Origin: an uncultured Blautia sp.
GTDB taxonomy: Bacteria > Bacillota > Clostridia > Lachnospirales > Lachnospiraceae
Length of the DNA stretch: 64,000 bases
Direction: 5' to 3'
Assembly: GCA_958367245.1 (NCBI GenBank)
Contig: CATXEA010000005.1
Location: 55,713 to 119,712, forward strand
Part shown: piece by piece, positions 43,479 to 52,569 of the stretch
Layout of the letters: each line of letters starts with the position of its first letter
Position numbering within the stretch: the stretch's first letter is position 1
The notes under the pieces: model-generated
Told to the model about the DNA's origin: nothing
Database searches by the model: none
What the model saw: the letters and a program-made list of their open reading frames with translations, nothing else
Made by a program: the position numbers and the translations under genes

Positions 43479-44521
43479 CAAAAAGAGAGAGGGTACTTGC
43501 TGCAATCCATCATCAGGAAACAGACAAAGTGCCAAAAGGAGAACTTTATATTCAGCCGCAGATTGCAAATAAGCTTCTGGGCAGGGAATATCCGCTGGAT
43601 CATCAGCATTTTGAAAGGGATAAGGCTGTACGGGAGCTTCTTCACATGGATGTGATCAATGTGGGAGACTGGCCAGAATGGGAAATCGGAAAGACCGAAG
43701 ATGGAAAAAAAATTGTCAAAAGCGTCTACGGACAGACCTTCCTTGTGGGAGAGCAGAGCAAAGCCCTTTTAGAACCACCTCTTGATATTGAAGATGCCCA
43801 AGATTATGAAGAGCCGGATATCTCAAAAGTAAAAGGGGAGTTGATCAAACGCTTTGCGGAAGAAACGGATTTCTTTGTGTTCGCCCAGATTGGCGGTCCG
43901 ATTTCCATGCTCAATGAAATGTTCCCTATGGAAGATTATATGGTCAACTGTATCACTTATCCAGAGGAAACCCATGTCATTTCTGAAAAAGTCATTGCTT
44001 TTGAGATCAAGAAAGCAAAACTGTTTCTTGACCAGGGTGCAGACGCGATTTTGATCGCAGATGATATGGCATTTAACAGCGGCGTTTTTCTTCCGCCATA
44101 TGTAATGGAAGAAAATGTGTATCCGTTTTATAAACAGATGGTAAAAGAAATCAAAGCCTATAAAGATGTTCCCGTCTTTATCCACAGTGACGGGAATCTG
44201 AACAGTGTGATGGAACAGCTGATAGAATGTGGATTTGACGGCATTCAGTCTCTGCAGCCTTCCGCAGGAATGGATATCCGGCAGATCAAAGAAACATATG
44301 GAGATAAACTTTGTCTTTGGGGAAATATTGATCTGGATTATATTATGTGTTTTGGAAGCACGGAAGAAGTAAGGGAGAACGTCCGCCGTACTATGGACAT
44401 TGCTTCCCCTGGCGGCGGATTTCTGCTCTCCACTTGCAATACTATGGTAGACATCATTCCCCCGGAAAACATTTTTGCTATGATTGAGGAAGCGGAAGCA
44501 TATCAGAGAACACAAAAATAG
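43475..44521 (+). CDS. URO-D-family methyltransferase (HSDG type), no. 2
   Basis: This 348-residue URO-D-fold protein overlaps the six-hairpin gene by four bases. The active-site motif is FIHSDGN (H237, D239): the residue that is cysteine in MtaA-like enzymes is aspartate here. A cysteine is present at the C-terminal site (C321 in LLSTCNTMVD, then IPPENI). The IPPEN end resembles the IPP-P-EN segment of corrinoid methyltransferases. It has no corrinoid domain of its own and would need the free corrinoid protein at 57.4 kb. By position it acts on a product of the neighbouring glycosidases (inference). It is not a haem-synthesis decarboxylase. Confidence 0.78.
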   Translation: MTKRERVLAAIHHQETDKVPKGELYIQPQIANKLLGREYPLDHQHFERDKAVRELLHMDVINVGDWPEWEIGKTEDGKKIVKSVYGQTFLVGEQSKALLEPPLDIEDAQDYEEPDISKVKGELIKRFAEETDFFVFAQIGGPISMLNEMFPMEDYMVNCITYPEETHVISEKVIAFEIKKAKLFLDQGADAILIADDMAFNSGVFLPPYVMEENVYPFYKQMVKEIKAYKDVPVFIHSDGNLNSVMEQLIECGFDGIQSLQPSAGMDIRQIKETYGDKLCLWGNIDLDYIMCFGSTEEVRENVRRTMDIASPGGGFLLSTCNTMVDIIPPENIFAMIEEAEAYQRTQK

Positions 44522-44561
44522 TAAAAAATCTTAAAAATGTGAGTATGATTTGTGCATAATC

Positions 44562-44915
44562 ATGGAAATATCCAAAAAAGGAGTGACCGGAAGACTGGAT
44601 GAAGTGAAACAGTATATCGAAGAAAATTTCCGTGATCCTAATATTACTTTAGATATGCTGGGAGATGTGTTTCATGTGTCATCTAACTATCTGGGACGCC
44701 TATTTAAAAAGGAAACAGGACTTTCCGTCTCAGATTATATCAACAACGAACGGATGAAATGGGTACTGGAACAACTGGAAAACACAGACCGTCCTGCAAA
44801 GGAGATTGCAGAAAGCTGTGGATTTGTCAGTACTAATTATTTTTATACGTTCTTTAAAAAGAAAATAGGCATAACACCTCAGGCATACAGAGAACAAATG
44901 TTTTTGAAAAAGTAG
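44562..44915 (+). CDS. AraC-type DNA-binding domain protein without sensor domain
   Basis: About 117 residues form only the AraC double helix-turn-helix (LDMLGDVFHVSSNYLGRLFKKE and AKEIAESCGFVSTNYFYTFFKKKIG). No ligand domain is present and the ribosome-binding site is poor; ATG 44562 is chosen over an in-frame TTG at 44550. It is similar in style to the C-terminus of the 804-residue regulator at 33.8-36.2 kb. It could be a small free-standing regulator or the surviving 3' part of a larger one cut off by the gene before it. Confidence 0.65.
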   Translation: MEISKKGVTGRLDEVKQYIEENFRDPNITLDMLGDVFHVSSNYLGRLFKKETGLSVSDYINNERMKWVLEQLENTDRPAKEIAESCGFVSTNYFYTFFKKKIGITPQAYREQMFLKK

Positions 44916-44939
44916 CAGGATCACATGGGAGGAACCAAA

Positions 44940-47045
44940 ATGATGAACAGCAGGGACTATGATAATGAACCAGATTTCATAAATTATCAGACAATCATAA
45001 GTGAAATGACATTGGAAGAAAAATTTCGCTATCTGACAGGCGCGGAATTAAATGCAAGCTATAAGTTAGAACGTTTTCCTATAAAACAGATGCGGTATCA
45101 CGATGGGCCTTTCGGGCTCCGTATGAAAATGAAAGATGATAAAAACAGGGACAAAACGGAACTAAATTTTCGGTCAGCTTTTCCAAATGCAGGAAAAGAA
45201 AATGAAGTTCCTTCTACTGCCTTTCCAACAGGCTGTGCTCTTGGTGCTTCCTGGGATAAAGATCTTGTAGAAGAAGTGGGAGAGGCTCTTGGAGAAGAAT
45301 TCGCTTTTTATGGGGTGAATGCCATCTTAGGTCCCTCTGTAAATATCAAACGTCATCCTTTCTGTGGAAGAAACTTTGAATATTTTTCAGAAGATCCTTA
45401 TCTTACAGGAAAATTGGGAAGTGCTTATGTGCGTGGTGTTCAGAAGAAAGGAGTGGCTGCATGTCCAAAGCATTTTGCTGCAAACAATCAGGAAAAAGAA
45501 CGACATTGTCTTTCTAGTGAAATTGATGAACGGACGCTGCGGGAAATTTATCTCAAGCCCTTTGAAATAATTGTGAAGGAGGCATCTCCATGGTCTATTA
45601 TGTGCGCCTATACTCGCTTAAACGGTGTTTTTGCTTCGGAACATCAATGGCTTCTTCAGGAAGTGCTGCGGGAGGAATGGGGATTTGACGGTATGGTGAT
45701 CTCCGATTGGGGCGCTGTGAAAAACAGAGCGTATTCCCTCCTGGCATCTGTTGAGATGTGTATGCCTTATCAGAAAGAAGCCTTTTCTCAGCTGGAGAAA
45801 GCGTATGAAGAAAAAATCATCGATGAGGAAATCATTGATGAAGCGCTGCTTCGCATTTTCCGCTTTTACGACAGGACAAAAGGTGTTTACAAGCCGTCGG
45901 AAGCTGATTTTGAAGAGCACCATCAGCTTGCGGTTAAGGCGGCAAACAAATCTATGGTCCTTCTGAAAAATGAGGGACAGATTCTCCCTTTGCAGAAAGA
46001 AACCATACGACGCTTACTTGTTTTGGGAGAGGGCGCGGTTCAGCCTTATATTGGTGGGGATGGAAGTTCTCGGGTCGTAATGCCCACGAAGGTTACGATA
46101 CCTCTTGAGGAATTAAGAAACTTGTTAGGTGATGAGGTTCAGATTGATTTCATGGGAGCAAATAAGCTGGATACTTATCGAAATGAAATCGGACATATGG
46201 AACAAGAAGTAATGGAAAAAGCTTCAAAGGCAGACATAGTCCTTGTCTTTCTTAATCAGGATTTTTCCTGCCACAGCGAAGCAGTGGATCGAAGCACCAT
46301 GGAAATTAGTTCTCATCTTGAATATGCAATGCGGACATGCGCCAGAGTAAATCCAAATCTTGTGGCTGTTCTGAATGTGGCAGATGCTGTTTCCATGTGG
46401 AAATGGAAAGATTGCGTGCGAGGAATACTTGTCAGCTGGCTTGGCGGTCAAGGCATGGGACGTGCCATTGCGGAAACTTTGTGCGGCAAAAATAATCCTT
46501 CTGGAAAACTTCCGGAAACCTTCCCGAAACATTCGGAGGATGTAAAAAGTTTGAAAAATTATCCGGGTGACGGGTATAAGGTTGTGTATGAAGAAAGGAT
46601 GATGGTCGGTTATCGGCATTTTGACACAAACAATGTGGAACCGGAATATGAATTTGGTTTTGGACTTTCCTATTCGGATTTTCAATACAGTGATCTTACC
46701 TTGGAGGGGGAAATCCTTTGCTTTACCATCAAAAATACAAGTAACTTTGACGGGGAGGAAATTGCACAGGTGTACGTAGAATTTCCCAAAAATTCCTGGT
46801 CCAGCCATCCGCTGAGGGAATTGAGGGCTTTTAAAAAAGTAATGGTTCCGGCAGGCGAAAGCGTTTGTGTTTCTCTGGAACTTCCGAAAAGTGCATTTAC
46901 TTATTATAACAGCGCCCTGCATCGCTGGATGGTGGAAGAGGGGGTATATCGTATCTGGGTCGGTTCCTCTTCAAGGAATCTTCCTCTATCTGTTGAGAAA
47001 GAATGGAAAGCAGAGGCATTTATTACCAATTCCGGAAAATGGTGA
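44940..47045 (+). CDS. Glycoside hydrolase family 3, three-domain type
   Basis: This 701-residue cytoplasmic beta-glycosidase has a catalytic barrel with KHFAANNQEKER (KH motif) and nucleophile D256 in VISDWGAV. The second domain follows (SMVLLKNEGQILPL, GGDGSSRVVMP), then a C-terminal fibronectin-III-like domain (YGFGLSYSDFQYSDL and LRELRAFKKVMVPAGES). ATG 44940 behind GGGAGG is the likely start; the upstream ATG 44925 is too close to serve. It belongs to the run of glycosidase and methyltransferase genes. The specificity (glucose, xylose, galactose or arabinose) cannot be told. Confidence 0.92.
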   Translation: MMNSRDYDNEPDFINYQTIISEMTLEEKFRYLTGAELNASYKLERFPIKQMRYHDGPFGLRMKMKDDKNRDKTELNFRSAFPNAGKENEVPSTAFPTGCALGASWDKDLVEEVGEALGEEFAFYGVNAILGPSVNIKRHPFCGRNFEYFSEDPYLTGKLGSAYVRGVQKKGVAACPKHFAANNQEKERHCLSSEIDERTLREIYLKPFEIIVKEASPWSIMCAYTRLNGVFASEHQWLLQEVLREEWGFDGMVISDWGAVKNRAYSLLASVEMCMPYQKEAFSQLEKAYEEKIIDEEIIDEALLRIFRFYDRTKGVYKPSEADFEEHHQLAVKAANKSMVLLKNEGQILPLQKETIRRLLVLGEGAVQPYIGGDGSSRVVMPTKVTIPLEELRNLLGDEVQIDFMGANKLDTYRNEIGHMEQEVMEKASKADIVLVFLNQDFSCHSEAVDRSTMEISSHLEYAMRTCARVNPNLVAVLNVADAVSMWKWKDCVRGILVSWLGGQGMGRAIAETLCGKNNPSGKLPETFPKHSEDVKSLKNYPGDGYKVVYEERMMVGYRHFDTNNVEPEYEFGFGLSYSDFQYSDLTLEGEILCFTIKNTSNFDGEEIAQVYVEFPKNSWSSHPLRELRAFKKVMVPAGESVCVSLELPKSAFTYYNSALHRWMVEEGVYRIWVGSSSRNLPLSVEKEWKAEAFITNSGKW

Positions 47046-47108
47046 TTTAAAGAAGGAGAAACACAATATCAATATCATAGACAGACCAACAGTCTTGAAA
47101 GGAATAAA

Positions 47109-48443
47109 ATGGCAGAATGGAACAACCTATACAGTCCAGAACAGATGGATGAGTTTTTGGATAAAGAGATAAAAAAAACAAGAACCCATGATTTTCAGCT
47201 TCTTCTATTAGATGCAAAAGGCATCCCTTGTCCCAATGTCAAAATCAAAGCAGTGCATAAAAATCATGATTTTATGTTTGGCGTTTGTCCAAACGGGCAT
47301 ATCAGCATGACAAATGCGCTTGCCTGTGGGGACAGTAACGAGGCGGAACGTTACTGGAAATTAATTGGCGATCTCTTTAACGCAACTACTTTATGGTGGG
47401 GCTGGAGAGTATTGGAACCGGAAAAAGGACAGTACACATTTGACCAGGAAATCAATGGTTTTGGACCAATGGAGCAAATGGTGCAGAGAGCTGAAAAGCT
47501 AGGGCATAAAATAACGGCGCATGCGCTTTTATATCCAAGGGAAGACGTTTCTCCCCAATGGCTTTCGGAAAGTACCGGAGAAGAAATATTATCCCGTTTG
47601 GAGAAACACATCAGAAATCTTGGAAAACGTTATGGAACTAGGATTTCCTGCTGGCATCCGGTCAATGAAGCATATGAGGAACTCCTTCATGTAGGCACAT
47701 TAAATATCAATGAAGGAACGGTCTATAAATGGGTAGCAGAATATATGCCTCAGGGCTGCTTTGTCAACAATGGAGGAAATACCATTGATCCGGATTTTTA
47801 TAAAAAAGGTATAAAAAATGCAGAAATGTTCGGCGGCCGGGTGGATGACCTTGGTATTCGCGGTTATTTCGAACTTTACGATGCAGAAGCTTTACCGTTT
47901 TACAAAAGTATTTGGAATCACTTTTCTTATCTTGCTTCCAGATACCAGAAAGGGATTCGTTTTACAGAAATTGGAGCGGTATCTGCTCCGCGAAAGGGAG
48001 CGTATTCGCCATGGGATATAGACCCAACTACAGCTGGACAGCTTGGAATCACAAATTTTGAAGATTTTCGGGAAGCGCAGCCAATTACAGAAGAAACGCA
48101 GGCAAGTTTTCTTTCTCGTATGTATAAACTTGCTTTTGCCCATCCAAAGGTAAAAGAATGTACCTACTGGGATCTTTGCGACAGTTATACCTGGAACCAG
48201 GTGGAAGGAGGCCTGCTTCGGTCAGATTTATCGCCAAAACCTGCCTATGAAACATTGAGAAAACTGATTCACGAAGACTGGAAAACGGAAATATCTTTGA
48301 CAAGCCAACGGGACGGAGGTTGTTATTTTCATGGCTTTGACGGCATCTATGAAGTAGAGATAAATCAAAAAACATTTCAGGTACATTGGAATCAGGAACA
48401 TCCAAAACAGGTAATTACCATTTTGAATCAGGAGGAAAAATAA
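47109..48443 (+). CDS. GH10-like endoxylanase-family protein (intracellular)
   Basis: This 444-residue protein has a central (beta/alpha)8 domain like GH10: NATTLWWGWRVLEPEKGQY near residue 95, KITAHALLY, acid/base E187 in WHPVNEAYEE, nucleophile E287 in IRFTEIGA, and late YWDLCDSYTW. A short beta domain stands at each end. GH10 enzymes are normally secreted; this one has no signal peptide and so works on imported oligomers. The motif is altered (NEAYE, TEIGA) relative to classical xylanases (NEA, TE[LF]D), so the substrate may not be xylan. It is followed 7 bases later by a URO-D methyltransferase. Confidence 0.82.
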   Translation: MAEWNNLYSPEQMDEFLDKEIKKTRTHDFQLLLLDAKGIPCPNVKIKAVHKNHDFMFGVCPNGHISMTNALACGDSNEAERYWKLIGDLFNATTLWWGWRVLEPEKGQYTFDQEINGFGPMEQMVQRAEKLGHKITAHALLYPREDVSPQWLSESTGEEILSRLEKHIRNLGKRYGTRISCWHPVNEAYEELLHVGTLNINEGTVYKWVAEYMPQGCFVNNGGNTIDPDFYKKGIKNAEMFGGRVDDLGIRGYFELYDAEALPFYKSIWNHFSYLASRYQKGIRFTEIGAVSAPRKGAYSPWDIDPTTAGQLGITNFEDFREAQPITEETQASFLSRMYKLAFAHPKVKECTYWDLCDSYTWNQVEGGLLRSDLSPKPAYETLRKLIHEDWKTEISLTSQRDGGCYFHGFDGIYEVEINQKTFQVHWNQEHPKQVITILNQEEK

Positions 48444-48449
48444 AACATC

Positions 48450-49502
48450 ATGAAAGGATTAAAAAGAGAAGATATTATTCAAGTAATTGAAGGAAAGGGC
48501 GCTGCAAAAAGAGTTCCCCTTCTGATGGACCTCTGGATTTATGATAACGTGTTTGATGGAAAGGCGGAAAAGAGAACCCAATGGCTGAGTCAGTATCCCT
48601 GTGATGTTAAAGAAGTGTTTCTGCATATGCCTGGAATGTTTGAAGCACCGGCCGAGGACTCCACATTCTGTTGGACAACAGATCAAATGACGTTGGATGA
48701 AACAAAAGGATTAGATGCTCAATCGGTCATCCAAGACTGGGAGAAAGATGGAGAGGAATTTTATCGAACCTTTCCAAGCGCAGAATCTCCGGCCCTGATT
48801 ACTGAAAAACCAAATAAAGAAGGACAGTATCTTCTGGGACGTTGGTGGTATTGCTTGTTTGAGCGTTTGTGGTCCCTGCGTGGAATGGAGAACGCCTTAA
48901 TGGATTTTTATCTTTATCCGGAAGAGATTCACAAGCTGTTCCGATACCTGACTGATTTTTATATGCGGGCCATGGAACGGGCAAAAGAAGAACTGGACGT
49001 GGACGGTTTCTTTGTCTCTGACGATATCGGGACACAGGCTGGCCCCTTTTTTTCGCTGGATATTTTTAGAGAGTTTTTTAAGCCGTATTATAAAGAAATT
49101 ATTGAAAAAGCACATTCTCTGGGAACTCATTTTTGGCTTCACAGCTGTGGAAATATTGAACTGTTTCTTCCTGATTTTATTGAAATTGGTCTGGATGTGA
49201 TTCATCCAATCCAGAAATATACTATGGATGAAAAAGAAATTGCAGAAAAATATGGGAATCAAATCTGCATTTTGGCCGGTTTTGACGTACAAAACACCAT
49301 TCCATTCGGAACAACAGAAGATGTGGAAAAAGAAGTCCGATTTTTAAAAGATACGTATCAAAAACCAGAGGGGCGGTTTATGCTTACCATGGGGAATGGT
49401 TCTACTGTAGACTGGAAGATTAGCAGTTTGGATATGCTTTATAAAACAGCTTTGGAGGAAAAAAAGTATGAATCCGATTTTGTTCAGACAGGGGATCTGT
49501 GA
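48450..49502 (+). CDS. URO-D-family methyltransferase (HSCG type), no. 3
   Basis: This 350-residue URO-D-fold protein has the zinc-type motif WLHSCGNIE (H231, C233). The preceding VSDDIGTQAGPFFS matches the conserved DD region of the family. The third cysteine is again missing; the C-terminal region reads LTMGNGSTVDWKIS. It resembles methyltransferase no. 1 more than the HSDG group. The SD (AGGAGG at 48430-48435) is 14 bases from ATG 48450. Its 3' end is overlapped by the GH43-like gene (49468). Putative role: transfer of a methyl group from a GH10/GH43-released compound to the shared corrinoid protein (inference). Confidence 0.78.
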   Translation: MKGLKREDIIQVIEGKGAAKRVPLLMDLWIYDNVFDGKAEKRTQWLSQYPCDVKEVFLHMPGMFEAPAEDSTFCWTTDQMTLDETKGLDAQSVIQDWEKDGEEFYRTFPSAESPALITEKPNKEGQYLLGRWWYCLFERLWSLRGMENALMDFYLYPEEIHKLFRYLTDFYMRAMERAKEELDVDGFFVSDDIGTQAGPFFSLDIFREFFKPYYKEIIEKAHSLGTHFWLHSCGNIELFLPDFIEIGLDVIHPIQKYTMDEKEIAEKYGNQICILAGFDVQNTIPFGTTEDVEKEVRFLKDTYQKPEGRFMLTMGNGSTVDWKISSLDMLYKTALEEKKYESDFVQTGDL

Positions 49503-51510
49503 TCCTCATGTCCATGTTTTTGAAAATACAGTTTATTTATATGCCACCCATGATTCCCCAGGATACGAGGAAGGATTTCACATGGAGGACTGGCAGATCT
49601 GGTCTTCCAAAGATTTAATCCAATGGAAACAAGAAGCAGTTCTTTATCCGGAGAATTTTTACTGTGGTCATATCGATCAGTGCTGGGCTGTGGATGCTGC
49701 CTGTAAAAATGGAAAATATTACTGGTATTTTTCTACCGGAGACTGGGGGGTAGGTGTAGGTGTATCTGATCACCCCGCCGGTCCGTTTTCCGATGCGCTA
49801 GGCGGTCCGTTGGTGGATTACCATACAGAACCGATAAACTGCCCAAAGTGGGATCCCTGTGTCTTTCAGGATGAGGACGGGAATTCCTATCTGATTGTGG
49901 GAGAGTGCCGATTGCCTTCTCCCTGGGATTGCTACTTGATCGCCCGGTTAAACGACGATATGGTAAGCCTGGCAGAACCTTTCCGAAAAATAGAATATCC
50001 AGATAATCCATGTTTGGAAGATAAACCTTCTATCCACAAATATGGAAACCGATATTATCTTACCCATTCCTCCTATTACGCAGTATCCGACTGTGTCTAC
50101 GGTCCCTATCATCATCTGGGAAATATGGATTGCAATATTGATCACGGAAGTTTTTTTACTTATTTAAATCAGACATATTTTGCTTCCGGGGGAATGGATA
50201 ACCCCAATCGATATCTACGGGCTTCCTATTTGACGCCTTGTCATTACCGGAAAAATGGAGAAATTGTGGTGGATCAGAAGATAATGGAATACGGGTGCGG
50301 ACAGTATGATGCCGTATGGAAACAAATTGAAGCCGAATGGTACTTTTCTGCTTCCAGAGAATGTAAAACAGAACTTTTTGACGGCGGTTTTGCTGTAGAA
50401 CTGAAAGATGGAGAATATCTTCATTTCCCCAATATCACAAACATTGAAAAAAATACCAGGATACAGTTTCACGGATGGTCGATGCTTCCGGGCGAAAACG
50501 CTTCTGTGGAGATACGGGAAGGAGCTCCCAATGGAACACTTCTCGGTGTTTGTATCCTTGAGGGAGAAGATTCATCCGAAAACCATTATGAAACGGTTCT
50601 GACCTGTCCGGCAGGGATGAAATCCCTTTATTTCTGTGTCAAAGGAGCTGTTCTTCTCGATTGGTTTTCCTTTGACAACCAGAAGAACAGAAGTACGGCA
50701 GAACCGGTTTACTCTTTTGCTGGACGGGGAGCTGCCAGAATCTATGATGAAAATGCAGGCTGCTGCCGGTCCCTTGGAAACCTAGAATTGAAAGGCGCTT
50801 CCATGTGCGGGCTTTTGGATGGAGCAGCAGGAGGATGTGGACAACTTGTCATTCCTTATTATTGTGAAAATATGGAGGGAAAATTAGAACTGTATATCAA
50901 TGATCACTATCAGAAAACTTTAAAATTCCCGGAAAACGGAAGAACTTCCATAGGAAAACAGCCTTCACAGCTTCGGATTCCAGTTACTGTAAAACCAGGT
51001 GTCAATGAGATTCGGATTCAATCTCCCTGCTACCAGTTTGGAAAGCTTGGAATTGACCATCTGACACTGGAGATGGAAAAAAGTAACTATCGTGTTTATC
51101 CTGCGGCAAATGGAGCGCTTTTTCCAACTGGAAACGGCTGCTGGGATGGACTGCCCCAGCGGGAAAACGATTATTTTGCTTACAGTGGAAGAGTGGTTAA
51201 ATATCTGGAAAAACCGGGAGATTCTGTGTCTGTCTGCAACATCGATGGAGGAAATGGAGGAAACTTTGGTCTGGAGATCCGGTACAGTCGCGATGAGGCA
51301 ACCGCTTCGTCGTATGAACTGGTGGTCAATGGAAAGGTACAAAGTATATTGTACTTTTCAGATATTGGAAGTTTTTCTATGAGGGAGGCTTGCATATTGA
51401 AAACTTTTGTAAAACTATTGCCGGGAAAAAACAATGTACTTGTTCTTCGCAAATCGAAAAATTTTGACAGTGGAATCTTCGTGGATTCCTTTGCTATTGT
51501 ACCTTTCTGA
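49468..51510 (+). CDS. GH43-like beta-propeller glycosidase with C-terminal carbohydrate-binding modules
   Basis: This 680-residue protein has an N-terminal five-bladed propeller of the GH43/GH62 clan (residues about 5-320). Candidate catalytic residues are D12 (CDPHVHVF), D129 (KWDPCVFQDEDG) and E184 (CLEDKPSIHKYGNRYYLTHS). Two beta-rich modules follow (about 325-420 and 430-680), probably for glycan binding. No signal peptide is visible. The family removes arabinose, xylose or galactose from side chains. The start lies inside the preceding methyltransferase gene (35-base overlap, GGAGG before ATG 49468), so the two proteins are translationally linked. Confidence 0.85.
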   Translation: MNPILFRQGICDPHVHVFENTVYLYATHDSPGYEEGFHMEDWQIWSSKDLIQWKQEAVLYPENFYCGHIDQCWAVDAACKNGKYYWYFSTGDWGVGVGVSDHPAGPFSDALGGPLVDYHTEPINCPKWDPCVFQDEDGNSYLIVGECRLPSPWDCYLIARLNDDMVSLAEPFRKIEYPDNPCLEDKPSIHKYGNRYYLTHSSYYAVSDCVYGPYHHLGNMDCNIDHGSFFTYLNQTYFASGGMDNPNRYLRASYLTPCHYRKNGEIVVDQKIMEYGCGQYDAVWKQIEAEWYFSASRECKTELFDGGFAVELKDGEYLHFPNITNIEKNTRIQFHGWSMLPGENASVEIREGAPNGTLLGVCILEGEDSSENHYETVLTCPAGMKSLYFCVKGAVLLDWFSFDNQKNRSTAEPVYSFAGRGAARIYDENAGCCRSLGNLELKGASMCGLLDGAAGGCGQLVIPYYCENMEGKLELYINDHYQKTLKFPENGRTSIGKQPSQLRIPVTVKPGVNEIRIQSPCYQFGKLGIDHLTLEMEKSNYRVYPAANGALFPTGNGCWDGLPQRENDYFAYSGRVVKYLEKPGDSVSVCNIDGGNGGNFGLEIRYSRDEATASSYELVVNGKVQSILYFSDIGSFSMREACILKTFVKLLPGKNNVLVLRKSKNFDSGIFVDSFAIVPF

Positions 51511-51543
51511 TTCCCATAAGACAAATAAGCAGGAGGATTTATT

Positions 51544-52557
51544 ATGACATCAAGAGAATTGGTATACAAAACCTTGGAATTTGAAAATAAAAGGGAACGT
51601 GCACCACGACATATGTGGCTTCTTCCATGGGCAGAAATAAATCATGGAGAGATGGTAAAACGCATCCAAAAGGAATTTCCGGATGATATTGTGACAGCCC
51701 CTGCCATTTTAAAAACATCCACCATAGCAAAAGGAGATCCTTACAAGGTGGGAAGTTATACGGATGAATGGGGATGCCATTTTCAGAACCTTCAAGAAGG
51801 GATTATTGGAGAAGTTAAGGAAACTCTTGTTAAGGGGGAAGACTGGGAGGATATAGATAAGATTCACATTCCAGTGGAATGGTTGGACTTTGATGTGGAT
51901 GAAGTCAATTCCTTTTGCCGTGGAACGGATCAGTTCGTGGTTGCAGGCTGCTGCCCCCGTCCCTTTGAACAACTTCAGTTTATTCGGGGCACAGAAGAAC
52001 TTTATATGGATTTGATGGAGATTCCTTCCAATATGAAAAAATTTATGGATCGTATGCACACATTTTACTGTGATCTTCTGGAAAAATGGGCGAAAACAGA
52101 GGTGGATGCCTTGAATTTTATGGACGACTGGGGTAGTCAGAAAAGTCTCCTGATCAATCCAAAAACATGGGATCAATATTTCAGGCCTATGTATCAGGAT
52201 TTCATCTCTATTGCTAAAAAATATGGAAAAAAAACATTTATGCATTCCGATGGAAATACCCTGGATATTTATCCAAGAATGATTGAACTGGGACTGGATG
52301 CTTTTAACACGCAGATTTTTTGCATTGGATTGGAAAATCTGGAACGATTCAGAGGAAAAATTACGTTTTGGGGTGAAATCGACCGTCAGCATCTTCTTCC
52401 AAACGGAAGTTCTGTGGATATTCAGCAGGCAGTAAAAAACGTTTACGAACATCTTTGGGCTAATGGAGGCTGTATTGGCCAATGTGAATTTGGACCAGGA
52501 GCAAAGCCGGAAAATGTGTATGAAGTATTTAAAACCTGGAATTTCATGAGAAAATAG
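51544..52557 (+). CDS. URO-D-family methyltransferase (HSDG type), no. 4
   Basis: This 337-residue URO-D-fold protein has MHSDGN (H234, D236) and a C-terminal cysteine pair C310/C314 (GGCIGQCEFGPGAKPENV) where MtaA-like enzymes have a single metal cysteine. The N-terminal half carries GDPYKVGSYTDEWGCHF, a segment seen in substrate-side members of the family. It follows the GH43-like gene after 33 bases and is followed by another URO-D gene after 12 bases, so methyltransferases 4 and 5 may act as a pair. AGGAGG stands before ATG 51544. Confidence 0.78.
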   Translation: MTSRELVYKTLEFENKRERAPRHMWLLPWAEINHGEMVKRIQKEFPDDIVTAPAILKTSTIAKGDPYKVGSYTDEWGCHFQNLQEGIIGEVKETLVKGEDWEDIDKIHIPVEWLDFDVDEVNSFCRGTDQFVVAGCCPRPFEQLQFIRGTEELYMDLMEIPSNMKKFMDRMHTFYCDLLEKWAKTEVDALNFMDDWGSQKSLLINPKTWDQYFRPMYQDFISIAKKYGKKTFMHSDGNTLDIYPRMIELGLDAFNTQIFCIGLENLERFRGKITFWGEIDRQHLLPNGSSVDIQQAVKNVYEHLWANGGCIGQCEFGPGAKPENVYEVFKTWNFMRK

Positions 52558-52569
52558 GAGAATTTGCTT

